Origin: Sulfitobacter sp.
Lineage (GTDB): Bacteria > Pseudomonadota > Alphaproteobacteria > Rhodobacterales > Rhodobacteraceae
Assembly: GCA_024636405.1 (NCBI GenBank)
Contig: JAGXHC010000131.1
Span: 1 to 11,650, forward strand
Length of the DNA stretch: 11,650 nt
Direction: 5' to 3'
Shown in pieces: positions 1 to 6,072 of this stretch. Under the pieces are notes generated by a model. The model was not told the origin of the DNA. It searched no databases and saw nothing but the letters and a program-made list of their open reading frames with translations. Position 1 is the first letter of the stretch; every line of letters begins with the position of its first letter. The translations under genes and the position numbers were made by a program.

Positions 1-560
1 ATTTCTTCGCAGGCGTCATAAAGATCGGTGAAAAACTCATCGAACTGGTCCAGCGCCCGGATCGAAAGCGTCTCGGCCGCCTTGCGCCGCTTGCCCGATC
101 GCGGTGACAGGGGCACCTGCAGTTTGCGACCTGAATCGTCGATCAGGAAGAACTCCAATTCGACGGCGCAGACAGGTGTCAGATCACGCTCGCGGTAGCG
201 TCGCAGAACGGCGCGAAGCGCATGCCGAGGATCGCCGGCATAGGGGCGGCCATCCTCGTGGAACATCCAGATGGGCAGCAGCGCGGACGGCGCATCAAGC
301 CACGGCATCGGCAGAAATCCACGCTCGGTCGGTTTCAGCACGCCGTCGGCATCGCCGGATTCAAACACCAGCGGGCTGTCATCAATGTCTTCGCCCCAGA
401 TATCAAGGTTAAGCACTGACATCGGAAACCGGGTGCCGTCCTCTACGACCTTATGAGCAAAGCGCGTGGGAATGCGCTTGCCGCGTGCCTGACCGTTCAG
501 GTCGGCGGCAGCCACACGGATGGTGCGGACCTGCGGATGTTTACGGAGCCAGTTATTCAT
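1..560 (-). CDS. Glutamine synthetase family protein (PuuA-like), partial at left edge
   Basis: Begins at the ATG at 560-558 and runs off the left edge; 186 residues are visible of about 440-460 usual for the family. Glutamine synthetases and relatives such as PuuA (gamma-glutamylputrescine synthetase) use ATP to join the gamma-carboxyl of glutamate to ammonia or an amine. Visible support: the DLNGQARGKR segment (about residues 20-29), which resembles the N-terminal motif of PuuA-type members, and VELEFFL (about 133-139), whose two glutamates (E134, E136) match the first metal ligands of the catalytic domain. The sequence gggtga lies just before the ATG. It follows an amino-acid ABC importer on the same strand after 98 bp, which suggests the ligase acts on the imported compound. 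Family assignment is firm. Substrate is unknown, because the C-terminal catalytic half is outside the window. Confidence 0.9.
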   Translation of the reverse strand, partial: MNNWLRKHPQVRTIRVAAADLNGQARGKRIPTRFAHKVVEDGTRFPMSVLNLDIWGEDIDDSPLVFESGDADGVLKPTERGFLPMPWLDAPSALLPIWMFHEDGRPYAGDPRHALRAVLRRYRERDLTPVCAVELEFFLIDDSGRKLQVPLSPRSGKRRKAAETLSIRALDQFDEFFTDLYDACEE

Positions 561-638
561 ACGTCACCCATTGGGCGGTGGGCATGAAAAAGGCAGGTGC
601 CGGCATGGCAGGACCCCATGACGCCCACGCGCCACATA

Positions 639-650
639 ATTTGATCAAAT
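639..650. promoter_or_regulatory. 12-bp perfect palindrome upstream of the GS-like gene
   Basis: ATTTGATCAAAT is a perfect, AT-rich palindrome in the 98-bp gap between permease 2 and the glutamine-synthetase-like gene, about 80 bp before its ATG. The symmetry and placement would suit a dimeric regulator, but I cannot name one. It lacks the four-base spacer of an FNR box (TTGAT-N4-ATCAA). It may be chance. Confidence 0.25.
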
Positions 651-658
651 CTTGGATA

Positions 659-1465
659 CTACCGGATCAGATTGGGACGCAAGCGAATTTTGCGGCGCTG
701 TGTATCAGGCAGATGTCGGTTCAGGCGGCCATTGATGAGGCCAAAGATCGATATGATGATCACCGTCAGCACAATGAAATAGCCCGCAAGGATGGGGTAA
801 GGGACAAACGGGTTGAACGTCTTGTCCGCAAAATAGCTCGCATAATAGAGCGCATCACCGCGTTGCTGCCAGGCTGGAAAGCCGCTGAAGTAAACCAGCG
901 TCGTCGCGTGAAACAGAAAAATTGCCTCATTCGTGTAGGCGGGCCAGGCAAGACGCAGCATCGTGGGCCATATCACGCGACGAAAACGGTGCCAGCCGGA
1001 AAGCCCGTAGGCATCGGCGGCTTCCGTGTCGCCCTTGGGGATCGACAGCAGCGCGCCATAGAAAATTTCGGCAGAATAAGCGGCAGTGTTCAGGAACAGC
1101 ACAATCAGCGCCCCCAGCCATGCAGCTGTGAAAGGGTCAAAGAAGGCGTATTGGGACTTTAGACTGAGAAAAAGGAAGTAGCCAAAGAAGAACTGGATAA
1201 ACAGCGGCGAGCCGCGAAAAATGAAGATGAACCATTCCGCCGGCTTGCGCAGCCAGCGATTTGGGCTGGCCTTTGCCACGCCCAGAGCGGTCGCAAAACA
1301 GAATCCCGTGGCCAAGGCAAATATGCCGAAATAAATGTTCCAGATCATGCCTGACCCGATCAGGGTGATCTGTTCACACAACGTAAAGTCGCTGCGCGGC
1401 AGCAGGCGTTCACCGATCCCGATGGCGCGCAGACCGTAGTCCTGAATGGTCTGGATACAGCTCAT
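659..1465 (-). CDS. Polar amino acid ABC transporter permease (HisM-type)
   Basis: Inner-membrane permease of 268 residues, one of the two membrane subunits of the importer. RGSPLFIQFFFGYF (about 84-97) matches the conserved segment of the HisM/HisQ/GlnP family. EAADAYG (about 148-154) is the EAA loop that docks on the ATPase. Hydrophobic stretches lie around residues 38-62, 78-102, 116-140 and 223-245. The N-terminal 35 residues are an extra, fairly polar segment. The ATG at 1465 has a good ribosome site, aaggga, about nine bases upstream. The gene is separated from permease 1 by 70 bp, which is filled by a micro-ORF with ATGA overlaps at both ends. Family is sure; substrate (probably a cationic or amide amino acid or an opine-like compound) is inference from the HisJ-like binding protein. 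Confidence 0.93.
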   Translation of the reverse strand: MSCIQTIQDYGLRAIGIGERLLPRSDFTLCEQITLIGSGMIWNIYFGIFALATGFCFATALGVAKASPNRWLRKPAEWFIFIFRGSPLFIQFFFGYFLFLSLKSQYAFFDPFTAAWLGALIVLFLNTAAYSAEIFYGALLSIPKGDTEAADAYGLSGWHRFRRVIWPTMLRLAWPAYTNEAIFLFHATTLVYFSGFPAWQQRGDALYYASYFADKTFNPFVPYPILAGYFIVLTVIIISIFGLINGRLNRHLPDTQRRKIRLRPNLIR

Positions 1466-1539
1466 TGGCGGTGCTCCCTTGGGAAGGGCGCGGCCAAGAC
1501 ACAGCTTGCGAACCTATTGTGCATATCGGCGCGGCTCAT
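1462..1539 (-). CDS. Possible 25-codon micro-ORF linking the two permease genes
   Basis: On the minus strand an ATG at 1539-1537 overlaps the TGA stop of permease 1 (1538-1536) as ATGA. Its frame stays open for 25 codons and ends at TGA 1464-1462, which overlaps the ATG of permease 2 (1465-1463), again as ATGA. The peptide begins MSRADMHNRF and is neither hydrophobic nor similar to any family I recognise. A Shine-Dalgarno-like gaaagg lies about seven bases before its ATG. It may serve to carry ribosomes from one permease gene to the next, or the fit may be chance. Permease 2 also has its own good ribosome site inside this ORF, so coupling is not required. Confidence 0.35.
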   Translation of the reverse strand: MSRADMHNRFASCVLAAPFPREHRQ

Positions 1540-2420
1540 GCGACGGCCTTTCGTTGCGCTTCGCCGCCCGACGTCGCCTGACCCCGTGTCAGACGCGACA
1601 TCAAACGCCCCAATGCGATCTCGGAGACGCGCGTAAAGCACAGGTAAAAGACCAGCAGCGCAAGAAAATACCACATCCGCCAGTCGCCGTGCGGATAATC
1701 GGTAAAGCGCGGTGTCTTGGTGCCGCCCAGTTCGCGCGCCCAATAGACGATGTCCTCGACCCCCAGCAGGAACAGCAGCGGCGTCGCCTTGATCAGGACC
1801 ATCCAAAGGTTCGACAGTCCGGGCAGGGCAAAGACCCACATCTGCGGCACCAGCACGCGCCAAAACGTCTGGCGGCGCGACATGCCGTAAGCGGCTGCGG
1901 TTTCAAGCTGGGCATGGGGCACGGCGCGCATGGCCCCGAATAGGACGTTGGCCGCAAAGGCGCCGAACACGATTGCAAAGGTGACGACTGCCAGCAAGAA
2001 ACCGTAAGTTTCGTGCATCCATTGCGCGGAATTGCCCAACGGCATCTTGGCTGCCTGACATACCACAAAATCGTTGCCTTGCCGGATCGGCATGGTCCAG
2101 CCGGGGCACAGCATCTTGTGGCGCAGCAATTCGATGCCCTGATCCAGGGCGATGACGAAAAAGAGGAAAAACGCGATGTCCGGCACACCGCGCACCAATG
2201 CGATATAGGCTTTGCCAAACCATGAGACCGGTGCGAAATGCGCCCGCGCCGCCATTGCACCGCCAAATCCAAAAGCCAGCGCCACAGGCGCCGTTATCGC
2301 CAGCAGCAGCAGAACCTTGAAGAATGACAGGTAGAATGACATGTGCACGCCCGTCGTAAGGTAGCACGACAGCCAGCGCAGCGATTCGAGCGTGGATGGA
2401 TCGACGCAATATGAAAACAT
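1536..2420 (-). CDS. Polar amino acid ABC transporter permease (HisQ-type)
   Basis: Inner-membrane permease of 294 residues, partner of the HisM-type subunit. It contains ALVRGVPDIAFFLFFVIA (about 74-91), the family's conserved arginine-glycine helix, and the EAA-like loop ETAAAYG (about 173-179) for contact with the ATPase. Hydrophobic segments lie near 31-55, 72-92, 140-165, 195-220 and 249-267. It is longer than many HisQ proteins (about 230 residues). A polar stretch of about 100-135, with Cys105 and Cys121, sits between two membrane helices and accounts for part of the difference. A modest ribosome site (cgggac) precedes the ATG at 2420. The gene lies 94 bp after the binding-protein gene, beyond a strong hairpin. 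Family is sure, substrate is not. Confidence 0.93.
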   Translation of the reverse strand: MFSYCVDPSTLESLRWLSCYLTTGVHMSFYLSFFKVLLLLAITAPVALAFGFGGAMAARAHFAPVSWFGKAYIALVRGVPDIAFFLFFVIALDQGIELLRHKMLCPGWTMPIRQGNDFVVCQAAKMPLGNSAQWMHETYGFLLAVVTFAIVFGAFAANVLFGAMRAVPHAQLETAAAYGMSRRQTFWRVLVPQMWVFALPGLSNLWMVLIKATPLLFLLGVEDIVYWARELGGTKTPRFTDYPHGDWRMWYFLALLVFYLCFTRVSEIALGRLMSRLTRGQATSGGEAQRKAVA

Positions 2421-2466
2421 GTTGTCCCGTTGACGTGCCGGGGTTTGCCCCCGTGCTTGTTGCCGT

Positions 2467-2493
2467 CAGACGCGCCTTAATCAGGCGCGTCTG
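2467..2493 (-). terminator. Intercistronic hairpin after the binding-protein gene
   Basis: A perfect 10-bp inverted repeat (2467-2476 with 2484-2493, GC-rich) encloses a 7-base loop. It lies 21 bp after the stop of the binding-protein gene and before permease 1. On the minus strand no T-run follows, so full termination is unlikely. In related importers such hairpins protect the upstream message or reduce read-through, giving more binding protein than permease. That role here is inference. Confidence 0.6.
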
Positions 2494-2514
2494 TTTCTCA
2501 GATCAGTTAAGTGA

Positions 2515-3249
2515 TCAGTAGGTTTTGGTTTCTTCGCCGAACCACTTCTTCAGCATGGTGTTCAGCGTGCCGTCTTCCTTCATCGCGGTGATGGCGGCGT
2601 CAAACTTTTCCTTCAGCTCGGCGTCGCTTTCACGCAGGCCAAGGCCGATACCACCACCCAGCGGCACTTCCTCACCAACAAACATCAACTCACCACCGGA
2701 TTCTTCAACGATTGGAACCAGATAGTCCTTGTCAGCAAAGACCGCGTCGGCCTCACCATTGCGCATTGCTGCGACGGTTTCCTCGGGTGTGGCGAATTCG
2801 ACCAGCGTTGCACCGCTTTCAGCGACATAACCCGCCTGAATGGTCGAAGTCTGCGCCGCGATCACACCACTGGCAACATCAACGCCGTCAGAAATGCTGA
2901 AATACGCGGACGCAGTCGGTGGATAGTAGTTCTGCGTGAAATCAATCACTTCGTCGCGCTCATCGGTGATGCTCATACCGGCCATGATGGTGTCATAGTT
3001 GCCTGACACGAGGTTCGGAATGATGCTGTCCCAGTCGTTTTTCACCCATTCGCAGGTCAGTTCGGCGCGCTTGCAAAGCTCATCGCCCAACTCACGCTCA
3101 AACCCGTCAACTTCTCCGGCGTCATTGATGAAGTTGTAGGGGGGGTAGGCGCCTTCGGTGCCCATGCGGATGGTCTTGCCGTGGGCATCGGCCAGGGCGA
3201 ACCCGGCGGACAGCGCGACAGCGGCGGTGGCAAGTAGAAATTTCTTCAT
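2515..3249 (-). CDS. Periplasmic amino-acid-binding protein of ABC transporter (SBP family 3, HisJ-like)
   Basis: Exported binding protein of 244 residues that captures the substrate in the periplasm and delivers it to the permeases. Residues 1-20 form a signal peptide (MKK, hydrophobic core, cleavage after ALA, so the mature protein starts near Asp21). The mature part has the family 3 pattern: YPPYNF (35-40), SGNYDTIMAGMSIT near 82-95, Arg98 at the position that binds the substrate carboxylate in HisJ, and DAVFADKDY with Asp173 at the position that binds the alpha-amino group. Cys59 and Cys66, in ELCKRAELTC, match the disulfide of HisJ and LAO-binding proteins, pointing to a cationic amino acid or related compound. 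gggaga precedes the ATG. The residue matches are from recalled HisJ structure, not an alignment. Confidence 0.94.
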   Translation of the reverse strand: MKKFLLATAAVALSAGFALADAHGKTIRMGTEGAYPPYNFINDAGEVDGFERELGDELCKRAELTCEWVKNDWDSIIPNLVSGNYDTIMAGMSITDERDEVIDFTQNYYPPTASAYFSISDGVDVASGVIAAQTSTIQAGYVAESGATLVEFATPEETVAAMRNGEADAVFADKDYLVPIVEESGGELMFVGEEVPLGGGIGLGLRESDAELKEKFDAAITAMKEDGTLNTMLKKWFGEETKTY

Positions 3250-3276
3250 TGGTAGTCTCCCGTTTGGTTTTTTGAT

Positions 3277-4053
3277 TTACGCAGCCTGAGTTGACGATAA
3301 GAACCCTTGCAGACGTTCCGATTTGGGCGCGCCAAAAAGCGTTTCCGGCGGCCCTTGTTCTTCGATCAGGCCCTGATGCAGGAAAATCGTGTGATCCGAT
3401 ACATCTGCGGCCAGCTTCATGTCATGGGTCACGATCATCATGGTGCGGCCCTCTGCGGCCAGATCCTTGATGACTTTGATAACCTCTTGTTCCAGTTCGG
3501 GGTCGAGCGCGCTTGTTGGTTCATCAAACAGCAGCGCCTGCGGCTCCATACACAGCGCACGTGCGATCGCAGCGCGTTGTTGCTGCCCGCCCGACAACTG
3601 AGCGGGATAGACGTCACATTTGTCTCCGATCCCGACCTTGTCGAGATAGCCACGCGCGGATTTCTCAACTTCGGCCCGGCCGCGGCCCAGAACGGTCAGG
3701 GGTGCTTCCATCACATTCTGCAAAATCGACATATGCGCCCACAGGTTAAACTGCTGAAACACCATCGACAGGTTGGTGCGAATGCGCAGCACCTGTTTGG
3801 CATCGGCAGGGCGGCGGTTGTGATGCTCGCCCTTCCATTTCACCGGCTCTCCCTTAAAGATCACCTCGCCCTGTTGGCTGTCTTCGAGCAGATTGCAACA
3901 CCGCAGAAGCGTGGATTTGCCTGATCCGGACGATCCGATCAGTGAAATGACATGCCCGCGCGGAGCCGCCAGGCTGACACCTTTCAGGACTTCGAGCGCA
4001 CCGTAAGCCTTGTGAAGGTCGTCGATCTGAATCACCGGCGTGTCTGTGGTCAT
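3277..4053 (-). CDS. Amino acid ABC transporter ATP-binding protein (HisP-type)
   Basis: Cytoplasmic ATPase of 258 residues that powers the importer. All motifs are present: Walker A GSSGSGKST (40-48), Q-loop FQQFN (about 99-103), signature LSGGQ (153-157), Walker B ALLFDE (173-178), D-loop SALD (181-184) and the switch histidine His210. The segment VKWKGEHHNRRPAD (about 71-84) matches the insertion of HisP/OccP-type subunits before the Q-loop. It is the first gene of the five-gene minus-strand cluster and lies 27 bp upstream of the binding-protein gene. The ribosome site before the ATG at 4053 is poor. The 118-bp upstream gap should hold the operon promoter; a weak candidate is TTGCAA (-35) 18 bases before TTTATG (-10), and I do not put weight on it. 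Confidence 0.95.
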   Translation of the reverse strand: MTTDTPVIQIDDLHKAYGALEVLKGVSLAAPRGHVISLIGSSGSGKSTLLRCCNLLEDSQQGEVIFKGEPVKWKGEHHNRRPADAKQVLRIRTNLSMVFQQFNLWAHMSILQNVMEAPLTVLGRGRAEVEKSARGYLDKVGIGDKCDVYPAQLSGGQQQRAAIARALCMEPQALLFDEPTSALDPELEQEVIKVIKDLAAEGRTMMIVTHDMKLAADVSDHTIFLHQGLIEEQGPPETLFGAPKSERLQGFLSSTQAA

Positions 4054-4171
4054 GCGTGGGCCCGATTTATCGTTTCAATACGTCATAAAGGAGGAATTCC
4101 GACGTGATTGCAACGTGCAGTTTGGACGCTTCGGTGAGGTTTCCCGATCGACGCCGTGCCAAGCGGAAAAA

Positions 4172-4612
4172 TCAGGCGCGCGCGGCGACCCGTTGGCGCG
4201 CCATGGCGCTGTCGGTGTCGGATATGCCCAGCAGGTTGGAAACAAGACGCAACAGCGCGTCTTCTTCATCGGCGCGCGCACCATCCGCCAGCACGACCTG
4301 CCAGAGCGCTTCGATAACGCCAAGGCGCTGTTCATAGGGCACCGCGTCCTTGATCGCGCGGGTGAACCTTATCGTATCAGGGGCCTCTGATTCGAGGGTT
4401 TCCGCCTCCGCGCGCAGGGCGGCGGCGCTGTCAGGCCGAAGGCCATAGCGGCGCGACGTAATGGTATCAATCAGTTCGCGTTCGCTGGGGGCGTAGTCAT
4501 TGTCGGCGCGCGCAATCCGCACCAACAGTGCTGTCAACGCAAGTCGCGCGTCAGTGTCATCCATTTGGGCGGGGTCGGGTTGCGTCAGGCGCTTGAGAAA
4601 ATCTGCGAACAT
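4172..4612 (-). CDS. TerB-like domain protein (second of a tandem pair)
   Basis: A 146-residue soluble, helical protein without a signal peptide. It resembles the tellurite-resistance TerB family (TerB/DjlA N-terminal domain, a helical fold with acidic residues that can bind metal). Seen here: ALTALLVRIARAD (25-37) with Asp37, Tyr40 and Glu44, then LADGARADEED (108-118) with Asp110, Glu116 and Glu117, the places where the family has its conserved acids. It aligns without internal gaps to the next upstream gene (145 residues), so the two are tandem duplicates. The gap between them is 36 bp, and no clear ribosome site precedes the ATG at 4612. No ter cluster partners (TerC, TerD) are nearby, so tellurite resistance should not be assumed. 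The function is unknown. Confidence 0.85.
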   Translation of the reverse strand: MFADFLKRLTQPDPAQMDDTDARLALTALLVRIARADNDYAPSERELIDTITSRRYGLRPDSAAALRAEAETLESEAPDTIRFTRAIKDAVPYEQRLGVIEALWQVVLADGARADEEDALLRLVSNLLGISDTDSAMARQRVAARA

Positions 4613-4648
4613 GGCGTTGATATAGTTCGTGCTGCGGCAAAGGCCAAG

Positions 4649-5086
4649 TCAGAGAGTTTTAAGCGCGGCTTCGCGGGCGGTGGCCATGTCTTCGTCCGTG
4701 AGGCCAAGCGCGGTTTCAATGGCAAGAAGCTGAATCTCCTCCATCTCGTCACGCTGGCCGTCAACAAGGGCCACAGACCACATCGCTTCGCCAAGCAATT
4801 TGCGGTCGGCGTAATCGACTTCTTCGCGCAGGATGCGGGTGAACTCCGGGGTGCCGGGCGCATCACGCTCCAGGGCCTCGCAAGTGGCGCGCAGTTTCGC
4901 CGCCTCCAGCGGCTTCAGCCCGAAGGTTTTGGCCAATATACGGTCAATCTGGCCCACTTCGGCGGCCTGATAATTACGGTCGGCCAGCGCCACGCGCACC
5001 AAAAGCGCACCAAGCGCAAGTTGCGCATTGGGTTGCGGCAGCGGTTTCGGGGCCGGTTTGCGGCGGGGGAAAAGGCGTTCAAACAT
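4649..5086 (-). CDS. TerB-like domain protein (first of a tandem pair)
   Basis: A 145-residue soluble protein similar along its length to the downstream TerB-like gene. The basic, proline-rich N-terminus (FERLFPRRKPAPKPLPQP) is its own. The core shows LALGALLVRVALAD (23-36), then a Tyr (39) and Glu (43) as in the neighbour, and LVDGQRDEMEE (107-117) matching the second acidic cluster. I chose the ATG at 5086 because MFERLF mirrors MFADFL of its paralogue. A GTG at 5095, directly after the TAA of the preceding gene, would add three residues (MCT). The tight spacing (9 bp) says it is translated from the same message as the exported protein upstream. The role is unknown. The acidic pattern permits metal binding but does not prove it. 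Confidence 0.85.
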   Translation of the reverse strand: MFERLFPRRKPAPKPLPQPNAQLALGALLVRVALADRNYQAAEVGQIDRILAKTFGLKPLEAAKLRATCEALERDAPGTPEFTRILREEVDYADRKLLGEAMWSVALVDGQRDEMEEIQLLAIETALGLTDEDMATAREAALKTL

Positions 5087-5095
5087 GGTGCACAC

Positions 5096-5746
5096 TTAGC
5101 CCACGTCAGGCGGTTTTCCAAAGCGTAAAGTGTCAATTGCAAGCCCTTGGGGATCAGTATTTGTCACAACGAAGCCAGCAATGTCCGCAATGCTCGGAAA
5201 ACGGGAAAATCCAACGGAAAATTCACCGGTTGGTGCAACAAGGACGGTGCCGATCGCGCTTCCGTCGCGGCGCAGAAATGCAACCTGGGCCTCGCCCGCC
5301 TCTCCGCCGCGCAGATCAAAAGCAAGCGCCGACTGGTCCACATCAAATAGAACTGCAATGGCGCCTTCGCCCTGTGCATCGCGTTTCGGGTATCCGGCAA
5401 CGCCGTAGCCGTTAATCACCGTATTCCCGGAAAATTGAACCACCGAAAGGTTCTGCCCCGCTGCACCGGCCATCAGGGTCAGCGGCGCGTAAGCATTGCC
5501 GATGACCTTATCGTGGTCCCCTGCGGCGGCAACTCTTTGCCCGGCAAAATGTTCGCCAAACGCGGCGCCGGGCAGCGGCAGCACTTCATCCACTTTGAAG
5601 CCGGGGCCCAGACTGCTGCGCACATCGTCGAATGTGATCATTTCCGGCAGCTCAAGCGTGGCCGGATCGACAAGACAAACAGGCGCGTCGCATGCCCAGG
5701 CGGTATGCGGGATCAGGACAATGATGGTCGCGCACAGGATCTTCAT
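5096..5746 (-). CDS. Exported protein of unknown function
   Basis: A 216-residue protein with a clear signal peptide (residues 1-18, MKILCATIIVLIPHTAWA, cleavage before Cys19-Asp20), so it is probably periplasmic or secreted. Cys19 directly after the cleavage site does not fit a full lipobox (TAWAC has no L in the -3 position), but Cys19 and Cys24 could pair. The rest is rich in Gly, Val and Phe and reads as beta-strand. ITFDDV (38-43), ALAFDLRGG and the end part VTNTDPQGLAIDTLRFG resemble the beta-sandwich domains common in exported PEP-CTERM-type proteins, but there is no C-terminal sorting signal. It sits between the DUF1330 gene (21-bp gap) and the TerB-like pair. I do not recognise a named family, and this likeness is only from pattern. 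Confidence 0.8.
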   Translation of the reverse strand: MKILCATIIVLIPHTAWACDAPVCLVDPATLELPEMITFDDVRSSLGPGFKVDEVLPLPGAAFGEHFAGQRVAAAGDHDKVIGNAYAPLTLMAGAAGQNLSVVQFSGNTVINGYGVAGYPKRDAQGEGAIAVLFDVDQSALAFDLRGGEAGEAQVAFLRRDGSAIGTVLVAPTGEFSVGFSRFPSIADIAGFVVTNTDPQGLAIDTLRFGKPPDVG

Positions 5747-5767
5747 GCTGCGATCATAACATGTCTT

Positions 5768-6061
5768 TCAGGCGTCGTATCCTTCGACGATGATCAGGCT
5801 GCCGTCTGACACATTTAGCCGGATATCCTTGGCTGACTGGTAGCTGGGGCTTTCGTAGCAGGCAACCGCGTCGGCATAGCTGGCGAATTCCAGCACCACT
5901 GTGCGGCTGCGCATCTTGCCTTCGCGGGTCTGCTGCGGGCCGCCGCGTACCAGAAACCTTGCGCCGAAATCGGCGAAAGGTTTGGCATTTGCGGCGCGGT
6001 ATTTGTCGTAGATCTCCGCATTATGGACGTCCATATTGGCGATCCAGTATCCCTTGGGCAT
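5768..6061 (-). CDS. DUF1330 domain protein
   Basis: A 97-residue cytoplasmic protein of the DUF1330 family, a small ferredoxin-like dimeric alpha/beta barrel fold. Family features seen: KGYWIANMDVHN (3-14), YDKYRAANAKPFADFGARFLVRGG (about 18-41), RTVVLEFASYADAVACYESPSYQ (about 53-75) and the ending that contains IIVEGYD. The length is the usual one. No reaction is established for the family. The start is firm: ATG at 6061 has caggag seven bases upstream, and this ribosome site sits at the very end of rlmJ, 11 bp after whose stop the gene begins. The two are therefore almost surely cotranscribed. Confidence 0.9.
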   Translation of the reverse strand: MPKGYWIANMDVHNAEIYDKYRAANAKPFADFGARFLVRGGPQQTREGKMRSRTVVLEFASYADAVACYESPSYQSAKDIRLNVSDGSLIIVEGYDA

Positions 6062-6072
6062 GTATGCTCCTG

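Noticed and set aside
485..1162. 225-codon plus-strand open frame
   Set aside because: Antisense to permease 2, whose membrane helices and EAA loop are clear. The predicted peptide is polar, of random composition and without domains.
4054..4171. Named promoter for the importer operon
   Set aside because: The best -35/-10 pair matches consensus poorly; the gap surely holds a promoter, but I cannot place it.
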